Origin: Cristatella mucedo
Lineage: Eukaryota; Bryozoa; Phylactolaemata; Cristatellidae
Assembly (NCBI GenBank): GCA_009760855.2
Contig: WPIO01000121.1
Coordinates: 960,001 to 1,024,000 of the forward strand
Direction: 5' to 3'
Length of the DNA: 64,000 bases
The notes under the pieces were generated by a model, which was given only the letters and a program-made list of their open reading frames with translations, made no database searches and had not been told where the DNA came from. Below are positions 47,001 through 55,989 of this stretch, one piece after another (positions within the stretch are counted from its first letter, which is position 1; each line of letters begins with the position of its first letter). The translations under genes and the position numbers were made by a program.

Positions 47001-48007
47001 GTGAGTGCTCTAAAGAAAACTCTCCTGTGCAACGCTCACTTAGTCTTTGCATTTTGTCAAGTTACAGACGCGAAGGTAAATTACGTTGCATTAGCAGCTG
47101 CTAATGCAATTCACGCTAATTCAATTCGCGGTCGGCTTCGTTTCTCCGCGTACGCCTCCTCTAATGCAGAAGGCGAGATTAGGCGCGAGGAAGGAAGCCC
47201 GCGGAAGTTGCCTGCAGACTGCAGATGTTCTAGAGGGAAATCTTGTAAATTCGCCCGTCGCTCAGTCGACGAGCTCGAAGTTTGAAAAGAAACGAAAGGA
47301 ACGCGTATAGGTGAAGGTCAATTAGGAAGGCGTACGCCTCGGTACTTCCTGTAGAGCGCGCCGATAGTGCAGCGCTAGTTCGCGCGAATTTCGCACACGT
47401 AGACGCTGCCCGGCGTCTCCTTTATAGTCTTGGCGGATGAAGCCACGCGAGCGCGAGCGTGGACTTGCCGAGAACCGGAAGCCTCGGTAAAACGCGAGCG
47501 CGGACTTGCCGAGAACCGGAAGCCTCGGTAAAACGCGAGCGCGAACGTCGTGCAGTCGCCGTCTTGGTCGCACGCTCGCGCGCATGTGACGCGCCCCGGC
47601 GTGCTGACCGCGGTGACTGGCTTTGTATGAATGGTAGGCGCAGAGTGGGAGTAGGGAGTCGGCCGGCTTCGTTCCTCCGCGTACGCCTGCTCTAATTCAG
47701 GAGACGAGATTAGGCGCGAGGAAGGGAGCCCGCGGAAGCCGCCTGCAGACTGCAGATGTTCTAGAGGGAAATCTTGTAAATTCGCCCGACTCCGGCGACT
47801 CGACTCCGGCCGCGAAAAGGCCACCGCCGCTCTCGCGTTTCAGGGGCCATTCGAGCCGGAGCCGGAAACGCCGCGGGCATGTACGTCAGCGGCGCCATCT
47901 CGATTCTCGCCGGAGCGGCGCTCGTGCCCGCTGCGGTGCGTCAGCAGAGATCGCTCTCCGCCGTCGCCGCCGCCGCCGCAGAGAAAAAGCGGCCCGCGGC
48001 GCCGTAG
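43568..48007 (+). CDS. MCT-D: MFS monocarboxylate-transporter-like protein (3 exons, 489 aa)
   Basis: Paralogue of MCT-C with the same two phase-1 intron positions. Exons are 43568-43781, 44611-45702 and 47844-48007. It starts MLWRWKPPRKDCAFSWLVAA, parallel to MCT-C exon 1. Exon 2 has YVTYGALTGVGLSLVFTA and HFERYLHVALPLSQLGGTVGYC, matching the MCT TM4-TM5 signature, and a Pro/Ala-rich central loop shorter than in MCT-C. The C-terminal half has STVFVLLPSVVADAG, FGAANVAGHLVTTF and GGFWFGLVLGLLMSVIHH. The last exon gives MYVSGAISILAGAALVPAA and an Ala/Lys-rich end, with stop TAG at 48005. Like MCT-C it should be a 12-helix membrane carrier; substrate not determinable. It lies downstream of AADC-B, repeating the AADC-MCT order. 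Confidence 0.9.
44031..44089. repeat. (CCG)n trinucleotide repeat
   Basis: About 19 perfect units in MCT-D intron 1. The poly-Pro frame across it belongs to a retained-intron reading and is not coding. Confidence 0.97.
44240..44297. repeat. Perfect 16-bp inverted repeat
   Basis: CGACGCCTAATTAGAC at 44240-44255 and its exact reverse complement at 44282-44297, with a 26-nt GC-rich loop. It lies in MCT-D intron 1. Confidence 0.95.
44346..44364. repeat. C19 homopolymer
   Basis: An uninterrupted run of 19 C in MCT-D intron 1; its length in an assembly is unreliable. Confidence 0.95.
44405..44592. repeat. 11-bp degenerate minisatellite (TCTGACCGATN), about 17 units
   Basis: Units of TCTGACCGATC/G and variants run up to the pyrimidine tract of the MCT-D exon 2 acceptor, so they span the likely branch-point region. 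CTGAC resembles a branch-point motif and is repeated many times. Confidence 0.88.
44611..45702 (+). CDS. MCT-D exon 2
   Basis: Acceptor ACGCCTAG, directly after an 11-bp minisatellite, and donor GTGAGG. 1092 bp open, starting GVGWSALVAKVGSRPVQM. Confidence 0.92.
46775..46865 (-). mobile_element. L2 3' tail (antisense)
   Basis: (AAT)n then GTGGTGCTCTCTGATGACTC and AATCTCTTTCTAGGAACTTT match the antisense L2 terminal hairpin. Confidence 0.7.
46946..46981. repeat. Perfect 15-bp-stem hairpin
   Basis: AGGCATGCGGTAGGC, a 6-nt AACTTC loop, then GCCTACCGCATGCCT. No mismatch in the stem. Confidence 0.95.
47128..47790. repeat. Pair of about 125-bp direct repeats
   Basis: 47128-47255 and 47660-47790 share GTCGGCTTCGTTTCTCCGCG, GATTAGGCGCGAGGAAGG and CTGCAGATGTTCTAGAGGGA blocks with about 90% identity by eye. 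Between them a 46-bp unit (GGACTTGCCGAGAACCGGAA..) is duplicated in tandem. Confidence 0.85.
47844..48007 (+). CDS. MCT-D exon 3
   Basis: Acceptor CGTTTCAG. It encodes GAIRAGAGNAAGMYVSGAIS and onward to the stop at 48005-48007. It aligns with MCT-C exon 3. Confidence 0.9.
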
Positions 48008-48225
48008 CCGCCGTCTGAGCGTCAACGTCGCACCGACAGAGAAAGCAGCCGCGGCCGCCGCCGGTGCCGTCGTGAGGCGACAAGCCGAAGCGGATCGCGG
48101 GCCGCCACTCCGCCGACGCCGCCGCCTCCAGTCGCGATCCGCGTCCGAGGGTGCCAAGCGGCGCCGAGGCGGCGGCGGTGGCGAGGTGCGAAGCGGCGTC
48201 GGAGAGCAGAACCGGTCGGTGTCGG

Positions 48226-48360
48226 AGCAGCGCGTCGGAGCAGCGCGTCGGTGCAGCGCGTCGGTGCAGCGCGTCGGTGCAGCGCGTCGGTGCAGCGCGT
48301 CGGAGCAGCGCGTCGGAGCAGCGCGTCGGAGCAGCGCGTCGGAGCAGCGCGTCGGAGCGC
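48226..48360. repeat. 13-bp tandem repeat, about 10 copies
   Basis: The unit GCAGCGCGTCGG(T/A) runs about 220 bp after the MCT-D stop, probably in its 3' UTR or just beyond. Units come in two blocks distinguished by T or A at the last base. Confidence 0.95.
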
Positions 48361-49530
48361 TCTCCTCAAACATCTGAAGCAATTTGAAATTGAAATCTCA
48401 GCTGAGCAGACGCGGCCTCATTCATGCGCGGCGGCAGAAAGTGGCCCCGCGGCTATGGCCAATCTGCAGCAGCAGCGGGCAGAGAATAGACCACCCGCTG
48501 CTGCTGCTGCTTCAGACCTCAAAACCGCGACCTGGGTCACGTGAGGTCACCCAATTTAGGCGCGCTCGCGCCACAACCCTAACGGGCTAAGACCCGGGTA
48601 GTGGGCAGTGCGGCGGCTGCGGCGCCTTCCTCGCTGCTGGAAACCGTCGAGCGCGTGGCGCCGAAGCTCGTGCCGCCGTTCTCTCTCCAACTTCTCATTC
48701 TTCCTCGATTCAAACTCGACTCGCTCCGCGTCGCCTACTCAACGAGGCGACGCAACGACGGAGTGAAGTCTCTATTTATGCATTCACTGCCCGGCCGGAA
48801 GCGGAAGCGGGTTCACGGCCGCTTTGGGCGGACTGACTGAGCCGCGAAATGGCGGTGCGGACCCCTTCAAAAAGGCTGCGCGCGCAGGGCTGCGCTCGCA
48901 GCAACCCTCACGGCTCGCGCGCGATGCAGCGAACGCGGGGGCGGCTCGGGATCCGCGTCGAAGCCGAGCGGAAATACCGCAAGCAAGCGGGCAAACGGCG
49001 GTCGCCCGATCCGACGCTCGAATTAGGCAGGCAGGCAGGCGTCCGTCAGCCCGCGGCGACCCGCGGCTCTGGGTGGCCTCGCTTGCGGCCGAGGATCGGG
49101 TTTCGGGCGCAGAGTCGGCGCTGCGGCCGCTGCCGCTGCCGCAGGAAACGATGCATTCCGCTGCGTCCGACGTCCAGCAAGCCGAGAATCACGCGGCTTC
49201 CGAGAATCCGGCGTCGCATGCGAGACGTCATTCCGAGAATGCACCGCGTGCACCCGGCGTCGGCCCTGTGCGTCGCCGCTCAGACCAACAACAGCGGGCA
49301 AAGCACAGCCGCAAGCTTTAAGCTTATTTCGATTGCTGACGGCCGCGGCCGTTCGTCGCCAGGAGGTCGGTGAGGTCACGAGGTCACGACGTGGTTGGGC
49401 GCGGGTCGTCCTCCGGCGAAGTGCTGAGTCGGAGGTGCGGTCGGCGCAAGCGCAAGGCCTGGATCGCCTGGGGCAACGCACGGCTGTGGCGGCGGCCGCC
49501 GCAGACTGTGCGGCAGACTGGGCGGCGTTA
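48361..49530. other. GC-rich intergenic sequence without recognised gene
   Basis: CpG-rich with long overlapping frames on both strands; none encodes a recognisable protein. It could contain a promoter or untranslated exon. Confidence 0.4.
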
Positions 49531-49838
49531 GTGTTCGGCAGCCGGAAGTGTTCGGCAGCCGGAAAAGTGCGGCAGCCGGAAGTGTGCGGCAGCCGGAAGT
49601 GTGCGGCAGCCGGAAGTGTTCGGCAGCCGGAAGTGTTCGGCAGCCGGAAGTGTTCGGCAGCCGGAAGTGTGCGGCAGCCGGAAGTGTGCGGCAGCCGGAA
49701 GTGTGCGGCAGCAGGATGTGTTCGGCAGCCGGAAGTGTGCGGCAGCCGGAAGTGTGCGGCAGCCGGAAGTGTTCGGCAGCCGGAAGTGTGCGGCAGCAGG
49801 ATGTGTTCGGCAGCCGGAAGTGTGCGGCAGCCGGAAGA
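49531..49838. repeat. 17-bp minisatellite, about 18 copies, each with a CCGGAAGT core
   Basis: The unit GTGTGCGGCAGCCGGAA has T/G and C/A variants. GCCGGAAGTG at each junction is a textbook ETS-factor binding sequence. Because 17 is not a multiple of 3, the open frames through it cycle through all three phases. Confidence 0.96.
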
Positions 49839-49904
49839 GCGGCTCTCTGCTCCCTCAGCACGCTTCGCACTGCATTTCGCGATAGCCTGCCTGTTCGCCT
49901 GTAA

Positions 49905-49908
49905 TAAC

Positions 49909-49939
<31 letters not shown>

Positions 49940-50246
49940 ATGTAATGTACAGTGAGTGCATGAAAAAGCGGAAAATGTGAGAAGCAAGTCATCACTATTT
50001 ATCACAGCATTTAGTGAGTCCCTGCGATTCGTCCTTTGTGTGCTTATGCGTGCTGACACTGTGCATGCTGCCACTAATCATACTTGACTGCTGACCCTGT
50101 GCGTGTCGCCCCTAAACATATTATTCTTGTTATTTATTGAGCATGCTACCACTAACCATTCGATCGTGCTTCCTTTGCAGCAAATGTAAAGTGCCTAGAA
50201 AGAGATTGAGTCCTCCGAGGGCACTATATCCAATGCATGCTATTAT
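49905..50246 (+). mobile_element. L2 3' end (sense) next to (AAT)n
   Basis: An (AAT)n tract at 49910-49938 is followed by L2 3' UTR from CATCACTATTTATCACAGC at about 49989 to AGAAAGAGATTGAGTCCTCC and a TATTATCATT end. Confidence 0.82.
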
Positions 50247-50388
50247 CATTCAACTCGACTCAGCTCAGGCGAGCTCTTTCCAGGACGTGTCTGCGTGTGC
50301 GTCTGCGTACCTTTAGGCTGGCGCTGGTTCCATCGAAAAAACCCGAGAGAGAAATTGCGACAGCGAGGAGAGGAGGAGGAGGAAAGGA

Positions 50389-50470
50389 ATGACTAGAAGG
50401 AAGACAGTGAAATCAAAGGGGAAAGGAAATTTTAGCGCGTGCGACATCCAGGATCAAAGCTTGCTTGCTG
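50389..50470 (+). pseudogene. Exon-like ATG segment, copy 1
   Basis: MTRRKTVKSKGKGNFSACDI and onward to LLAG, followed by the donor GTGAGT. Compared with copy 2 it has lost 2 bp in GACATCCAGG(AG)ATCAAAG, so the frames disagree at the end. I do not recognise the protein. It could be the first exon of a gene or a decayed duplicate of one. Confidence 0.4.
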
Positions 50471-52062
50471 GTGAGTTGACGTCATCGTGGAATTACAAGC
50501 CACTATTGCAGCGTCACATGCTGTTACCACCTATAATATTTATTCTTATGAGCCACCGTTTTCACCAAAATGCCTGAACAGGGGACTTTGACTTGATAGG
50601 GTAGTCTTGCTTACATTATTATCTTTATATTTAGAAGGCCGCTATGCCCGAGTCATGTTTACATTGTAAAGTGAAAAATACACACTTCCAGCTTCGCATC
50701 GTACTCTGGCTCCTTTGTTGTTATCGGTAGTAATATTGTTAGTTATAATTGTTCTAAATACTGTAACATTACTTACATCGACCATCTTTATCAGATCTGG
50801 AGCAGGCCGTGCACATTCTTGGACTATGAACTTTATGTTTGGCCGCCCTTAAAAGTGGCGAATCGGCCGTCCTCTGCCGGTAGGCAAGTCTACTTTTGCG
50901 ATCGTCATTGAAGTGGTTTACTTTTCAGCAAAATTCCATACCGTTCTTCTGATAAAAAATACATGATTAGCTTATCATCAATTCAATAACTACATTGTAT
51001 TGGTAATCGTTCACCAATTTTTTTTTTACTCGCAGGTCTGGGTTTGACGCTGTTTTGCGTATTAACTCTCTTTTTTGCACTAGTGCATATTTTGTATTTG
51101 TGGTTTCTTGAGCACTTCTATTACCCGCATTGATTCACTTTCCTTGTACAGCCTACCAAAATCATGTCAATTTTTAAAAATAAATCAAGTCTTGCATATC
51201 ACCGTCGTCTATTTATCTCCTGCTCGATCTTAATCTAAGATGACGGTGCTACCGAAATAATTAGCTAATCATCCGTATGCCTAACTGTATCATCATGGCT
51301 GGCTTTGACCACGTCTTTCCTCGTATAAGGTTTGCTACATGACCTACTGCTGTGACCGAGCAGCGTTTAACTTGCAATCTTCAAAGAACCGGAATTCGTC
51401 AGTAATCTTTATCGTAGCTTTTTTTGTGTTCAGGTGAGGCCATTTCCCGAGATACGCCGAGCGGTGATGTATTTGATATTGCATCTGCGTGCTCTTAACA
51501 TATATTGTGCACTTTGGGCTGGATACTAATCATTATCATTTCTTTTTAACTCATTTCGTTTTCACTAGAGTGGTGATTTTTAGGAAAGTTGTTGTATCTT
51601 CTTTTACCTATCTCTTTTGTTATCAAATAGTTTGCATTGTATTTCATTTTACAAAGGAATGTAATCGTTACTGTGTCCCAGATCGCATCATTATATTTTT
51701 ATCATTATAATCGCATCATTATAATCTCCAGATCCTCTTCTACAATCAGTTCTTTTTTTCAACTCATCAACTGCCCTTAGACCAGCCAATTTATCACAAA
51801 TTGCTCAACGTCAAATCCGCGTCTTTGTTATTAACCATCAAAAATTACTAGCGTTAGGTGTTCTGTCAAACACATTTGCTTAAATTTGTTTGTTGTCTAT
51901 TAGCAAATCACAGTTGCATATTTTCCCTTCCAATGATTATATCACTAAAATGCTGGCGTACTGAAATTGTTAGCCTAGCGTTGCCTTATTCGTCTGATCT
52001 GCAAAGTTAATGTCGTCTGTAATTCACGAAGTTGTTGCTGCTAGCTCAACTCTAGGTAAACC

Positions 52063-52331
52063 AGCCCTGCATCACAGCCGGTTTTTAGCAAAGCCCATAT
52101 TCTAAATTACACTGCAGGCTGCGAGATGTCAATCATGTTTTTTTCTGAATAATCCGAGTTGTCATTTTATGTCGTCACGTGACAATGATTGTTTTTTCGC
52201 AATTCATGTATCGATCAGTGAAGTGCGCGGAGTTTCACGGAAGCTCGGTCAAAATCTTAGCCCATGTTGCCCCTGTTCAAATGTTGTGAAATACCGCAAC
52301 AGCTTTATCACTTTGCAATCTAGTGAATTAT
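52063..52331 (+). pseudogene. Decayed protein-coding remnant in duplicated unit, copy 1
   Basis: AIHVSISEVRGVSRKL and SPCCPCSNVVKYR are readable, but a small indel and a TGA break the frame before them. The equivalent in copy 2 (61032-61292) is open. Most differences leave the protein similar. Confidence 0.45.
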
Positions 52332-52765
52332 GAATGCATTGCTTATGTTTAATGCAGCGCGTAATTTCTTAATGCCTCTCGCTGTCGGAGTATTCGCGTT
52401 GACTTTTATACTTCGACTAAATTTATCAACATCTACCTACTGATTGTAAATCATCGGTTGAGCTTTGAAGTCTAGAAATTCTGCTGTCACGTCTGTTTAA
52501 AATATCCTCTACTTTCTCCTGACCCTTCAATCGTCAGGCTATTAAACTGAGATTTACATTCATTTTTTCAGCTAAAAGTCAGGATATGAGATACTACTAC
52601 ATGCCTCCAAATTTGAAGCTATCAACGTGCATGCAGTTCAATTCTAGTTTACGTTGTTCTTGGGCTGCGGGCTACGCTGCTTGCTCTTGTCGTCATTCTC
52701 TTTTTTCGAAAATGGTCCTTCTCATTTGACAAAAAAAAAGTGCTGCTAAGTATAAAGCCCTTCGC

Positions 52766-53009
52766 CGTGACGCCGGTGGTCGCGGCTGCGGCCGGGCTGC
52801 GCGCTCGCGCGTCCGCGCCGAAGGCCGTGCGCGCGCGCGCGTCCGCGCTTCGACGCGCGCCGCAACCGCCGGATCCGGAAAGGTCGGGCGACAATCAAAG
52901 TAGAGATGCGAGGTGAAAGAGCTTGCTCCTCGGAAGAGAAGCCGGCTATTCCCTTGCACGCGCCCATACGAACGTCTAGTTCGCTCAGGTGAGTACGAGT
53001 ATTTGACCA
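52766..53009. other. GC-rich stretch between duplicated unit and L2
   Basis: CGCGCG-rich short segment, no gene recognised. Confidence 0.4.
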
Positions 53010-53437
53010 AGACCTCGACTTGCCCACAGCGATTTCTCACGCTCTTTCACAAGCCCAAGCCTGCGAAAGCACGCAAAAGATCAGGACTGACTCTCCATCG
53101 TCAGGCTCACGAATACTTAATAATATAATAGGTGGATGGTACCGATCGATCCTAGCAACGGCCGGGCCTAGCTTCTGTAACACTATCGTTGGCTTACGGC
53201 TCCAAAATCCTACAATGCGGCTGTCTATCATCAATCATCTCTTTATCTATCTCTTTCCTTTAACCATTTCAGGTTAGCTTCTTACCGAATGATCTTTGTG
53301 CTAATCTATAAAATGTAATCTATTTGATCGTTTCTCTAGCGTCTTTGTAATCAAGAAAGAAAAGATCAGAGAGTCCATCCCTTAAGTAGCAGCATCCCCT
53401 CTGGAATCATGTGCCTCAATATTAACCAGTGCAGTCC

Positions 53438-53491
<54 letters not shown>

Positions 53492-54700
53492 CGTGCAGCA
53501 TCTCAATGTCTACATTCAAGGAGGCCACGAGTGACGTGGTCCTAAATTTCATCTCTCAGTCAAAGATGGCTATCACAAGATCATCACATCCTGTTCCCAC
53601 TGTCCTACTTCTACGAAGTATGTATGTGCTGCTGTCAGGCGTACATCACATGATAAATGCAGTACGCCCTTAGCTTCAGGTCGTGACCCAGCACCTTTCG
53701 AAACAGGCTGCAGTTAGGCAACTGATTAAGAAAGCAATAATAGACCAGTAGGGCTTGAGCAATTCTCGGCCTGTCTCTCTTCTGATCAAACTTCGTTCTG
53801 ATCAAAGCCAGTGGAACGAGTTGTGACAAACCTGCTGAACTCTATCAAAACTCTACTGAACCATTTTGAAACTTCAAACCCTTGCAAGTAAGTTCCAGCC
53901 TGGTTTCAGAGCTAATCACTCCAGAGATTTAGCATTGTTTCGGATGCGTAAAGCCCTTCTCGGGAATCGAGACTAGGATACAGTTTCTCAGCTCGGTTTG
54001 CTTGTTCTTTAGGCAGCGTTTGATGCTATCGATCCGCAAGACCTTCTTAAGCGCCTCTCATCTAGCATTACAATCGCAATGCGCTGCAAGTGTTCAGGTC
54101 CTATCTCAGAGGGATATTGCATATAGTATGCGATAAAGATTACCCAAGGAACCAGTGAACTATTGGGGTGAAGCTCGGGGCTCATTGCTCATTGGTCAGC
54201 TTTTTGTCACCATTTATACTCCCCCTCGAATGTGCCAATGTTATCCCCGGGCACAATCTCTTTCACTTCTATGCAGACGATACTCCGTCGTACTTTTTGC
54301 TTTAATGTCTCCCAGCCCTCCAGCACGTTGAATTTTTTCAACTCCCTTGCTGCACGTATTGATGACATCCGCGCATGAAAAGAAGCAGACTTTTTAAATT
54401 GAATGACGAGAAAACCAACTTACGAGAAAACCGAGTGTGACTCGGAAATTAGAAAGCAGCACTCTTAAAGTTGGCTCTGCCAGCATATCTCCTGTTGCAT
54501 CTGCACGAAATCTAGGTGTCCTGTTCCAAAATTACCTTTCACTAGATGACCACGTCCGTTCTACAATCCGACTTTTGGCTGCATCAAAGTGCTAGAATCC
54601 CGGCTAGCTCAGACAAGGATACTACATCCACATTGGCCCACGCCTTTGCGATATCTCGTCTCGACTTCTGTAGCTCACTGCTTGCTAATCTACGGGCATC
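53010..54700 (+). mobile_element. Degenerate L2 copy (sense)
   Basis: Remnants run in L2 order. They include the linker (CATCGTCAGGCTCACGAATA), a (CT)n insertion at 53441-53486, RT fragments (TTTAGGCAGCGTTTGATGC near 54012, CTTCTATGCAGACGATACTC near 54270) and the C-terminal part to about 54690. Heavily mutated and without a 3' tail. Confidence 0.82.
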
Positions 54701-55228
54701 GGAATGGGCATCGGTGACCGGTATCGGTGACCCAAATTTATTTTTTGCGTCCCAGCTCTTAACCTATTGTACCAAGCTCTTTTTTTATTGCGCTACATTA
54801 ATTTTACATTTGTATAATGACTTTTTCTGATAAATCTTATGCATGGTAAAACTATTCCATGTACGCTACGTACGCAATTGTGACGGCTTCCTTTATCCCT
54901 TTGAAAATACCTTGCTTACAGGAATGCGCATGTGCGAGTTTATGTTTCGCCTATTTTTCATAAAAAAACAGCCTTATCCAGCACGAGCCATCGCTAATTT
55001 GCACGAACCCTATAGTTAAGTACCAATTTTTTTACATACCCGTTGATCATCTGTGTAGTAATTCAATCCTCAAACTTAAAGTAATAAAGAGCTGCTCTAT
55101 TTTATTATTTCACTTTTTTAAATACTATTTTAAATACCAACGACGAATAATTAAACTGCCATCTGCTTTTTATTTCAAAAAAGGTACAACTACTGATGTA
55201 GCATTGGAAAATGTGTAAAATGCCAGAT
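54701..55228. other. AT-rich intergenic, no recognised feature
   Basis: No exon, RNA or transposon was recognised here. Confidence 0.45.
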
Positions 55229-55368
55229 GTAAATCATCATTCAACTCGACTCAGCTCAGCCGAGCTAAGACTTTCCAGGTGTACGCTCGTGTGTCGGCGG
55301 CGTATGCGTGTGCGTACAATTCGCGTACCCTAACGTGGCTAACGCGGATTCCATTGAAAACGTGCGGG

Positions 55369-55402
<34 letters not shown>

Positions 55403-55510
55403 TGCTGCAGCACGGATAGGATGAAGGAAATGAACGACAGCGGGGACGACAGTTATTATGGCGCGGGCGACATCCAGGAGATCAAAGTCAGCCAGCAGGT
55501 GAGCTGATCA
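55229..55510 (+). repeat. Duplicated unit, copy 2, left part
   Basis: ATTCAACTCGACTCAGCTCA and TTCCAGG.. blocks align with 50247-50480. A (GAAA)n tract at 55373-55402 lies in the leader. The rest of the unit resumes near 60290 after an L2-rich insertion. Confidence 0.82.
55421..55498 (+). CDS. Putative first coding exon of an unrecognised gene (copy 2)
   Basis: 26 codons, MKEMNDSGDDSYYGAGDIQE and onward to VSQQ, ending in phase 0 at a good donor, GTGAGC. The acidic/serine-rich start, the ATG context and the shared upstream leader in copy 1 support an exon. I cannot find a convincing partner exon before the window ends, so function is unknown. Confidence 0.4.
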
Positions 55511-55989
55511 ACATTGTGGATCAATATTTGCGGATAAGTGAGTTAGAATAGATTTTTATGAAAATTCGTAACATCTTATTTGAATATTAAAACATTTTAC
55601 ATTTTTAAATTTATTTTAAAATGTCGGCAATGCCCCCGAGAATTAAAAAACGAAACACTAGCTCTCTATCGTGTCAGCATTGTGCCGCTTGGGCTATGTA
55701 TGCAAAGATGGCAAGACCGCAAACCCTTGAATCTTTTATAGCGTGCAGTCGGGGGATAATCAAAATGAGGTTTACATGTCTGAGTCTAGTGTTAGGCATA
55801 ATTACGTCTTCTCGCCTCCTGACATGGAGCGCTCTAACGTGCGTTCGTGTTCGTTGCCGAATTCTGCCAAGAACCAAAGTTCTTGCGAAAATCGTATACG
55901 GAAACGATACAACTAAGACCTGTTTAAAATTATTCTGATTGTTATTTGACTGTAGCGCGTAAGAAATTACGTGATTATGGACATCTAAA
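55511..55989. other. Sequence between exon-like segment and L2, no recognised feature
   Basis: A 105-codon + frame (55621-55938) and a 115-codon - frame overlap here. Neither resembles a known protein, and they are opposite-strand shadows of each other. Confidence 0.4.

Larger units (their letters stand above)
45703..47843 (+). other. MCT-D intron 2
   Basis: It contains an L2 tail (46775-46865), a hairpin (46946-46981), a 46-bp duplication (about 47450-47545) and a 125-bp direct repeat (47128-47255 and 47660-47790). A short frame at about 46620-46760 (RLRNSLPQFGRK..) resembles the end of a LINE ORF, but weakly. Confidence 0.6.
50247..52765 (+). repeat. Duplicated unit, copy 1 (exon-like segment plus AT-rich intron-like sequence)
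   Basis: It starts ATTCAACTCGACTCAGCTCA and ends CCTTCTCATTTGACAAAAAA. The same series of blocks is found at 55229-55510 and 60290-62370. Copy 1 has about 0.8 kb (about 51110-51950) that copy 2 lacks. Identity is patchy, about 75-85% by eye. Confidence 0.85.

Noticed and set aside
49531-49838. CRISPR-like array (regular short repeats here and at 40550, 48226)
   Set aside because: Pure tandem repeats without unique spacers in a eukaryotic genome.
55621-55938. 105-codon + frame and overlapping 115-codon - frame
   Set aside because: No recognisable domain on either strand, mutual shadows, and not preserved in the duplicated unit.
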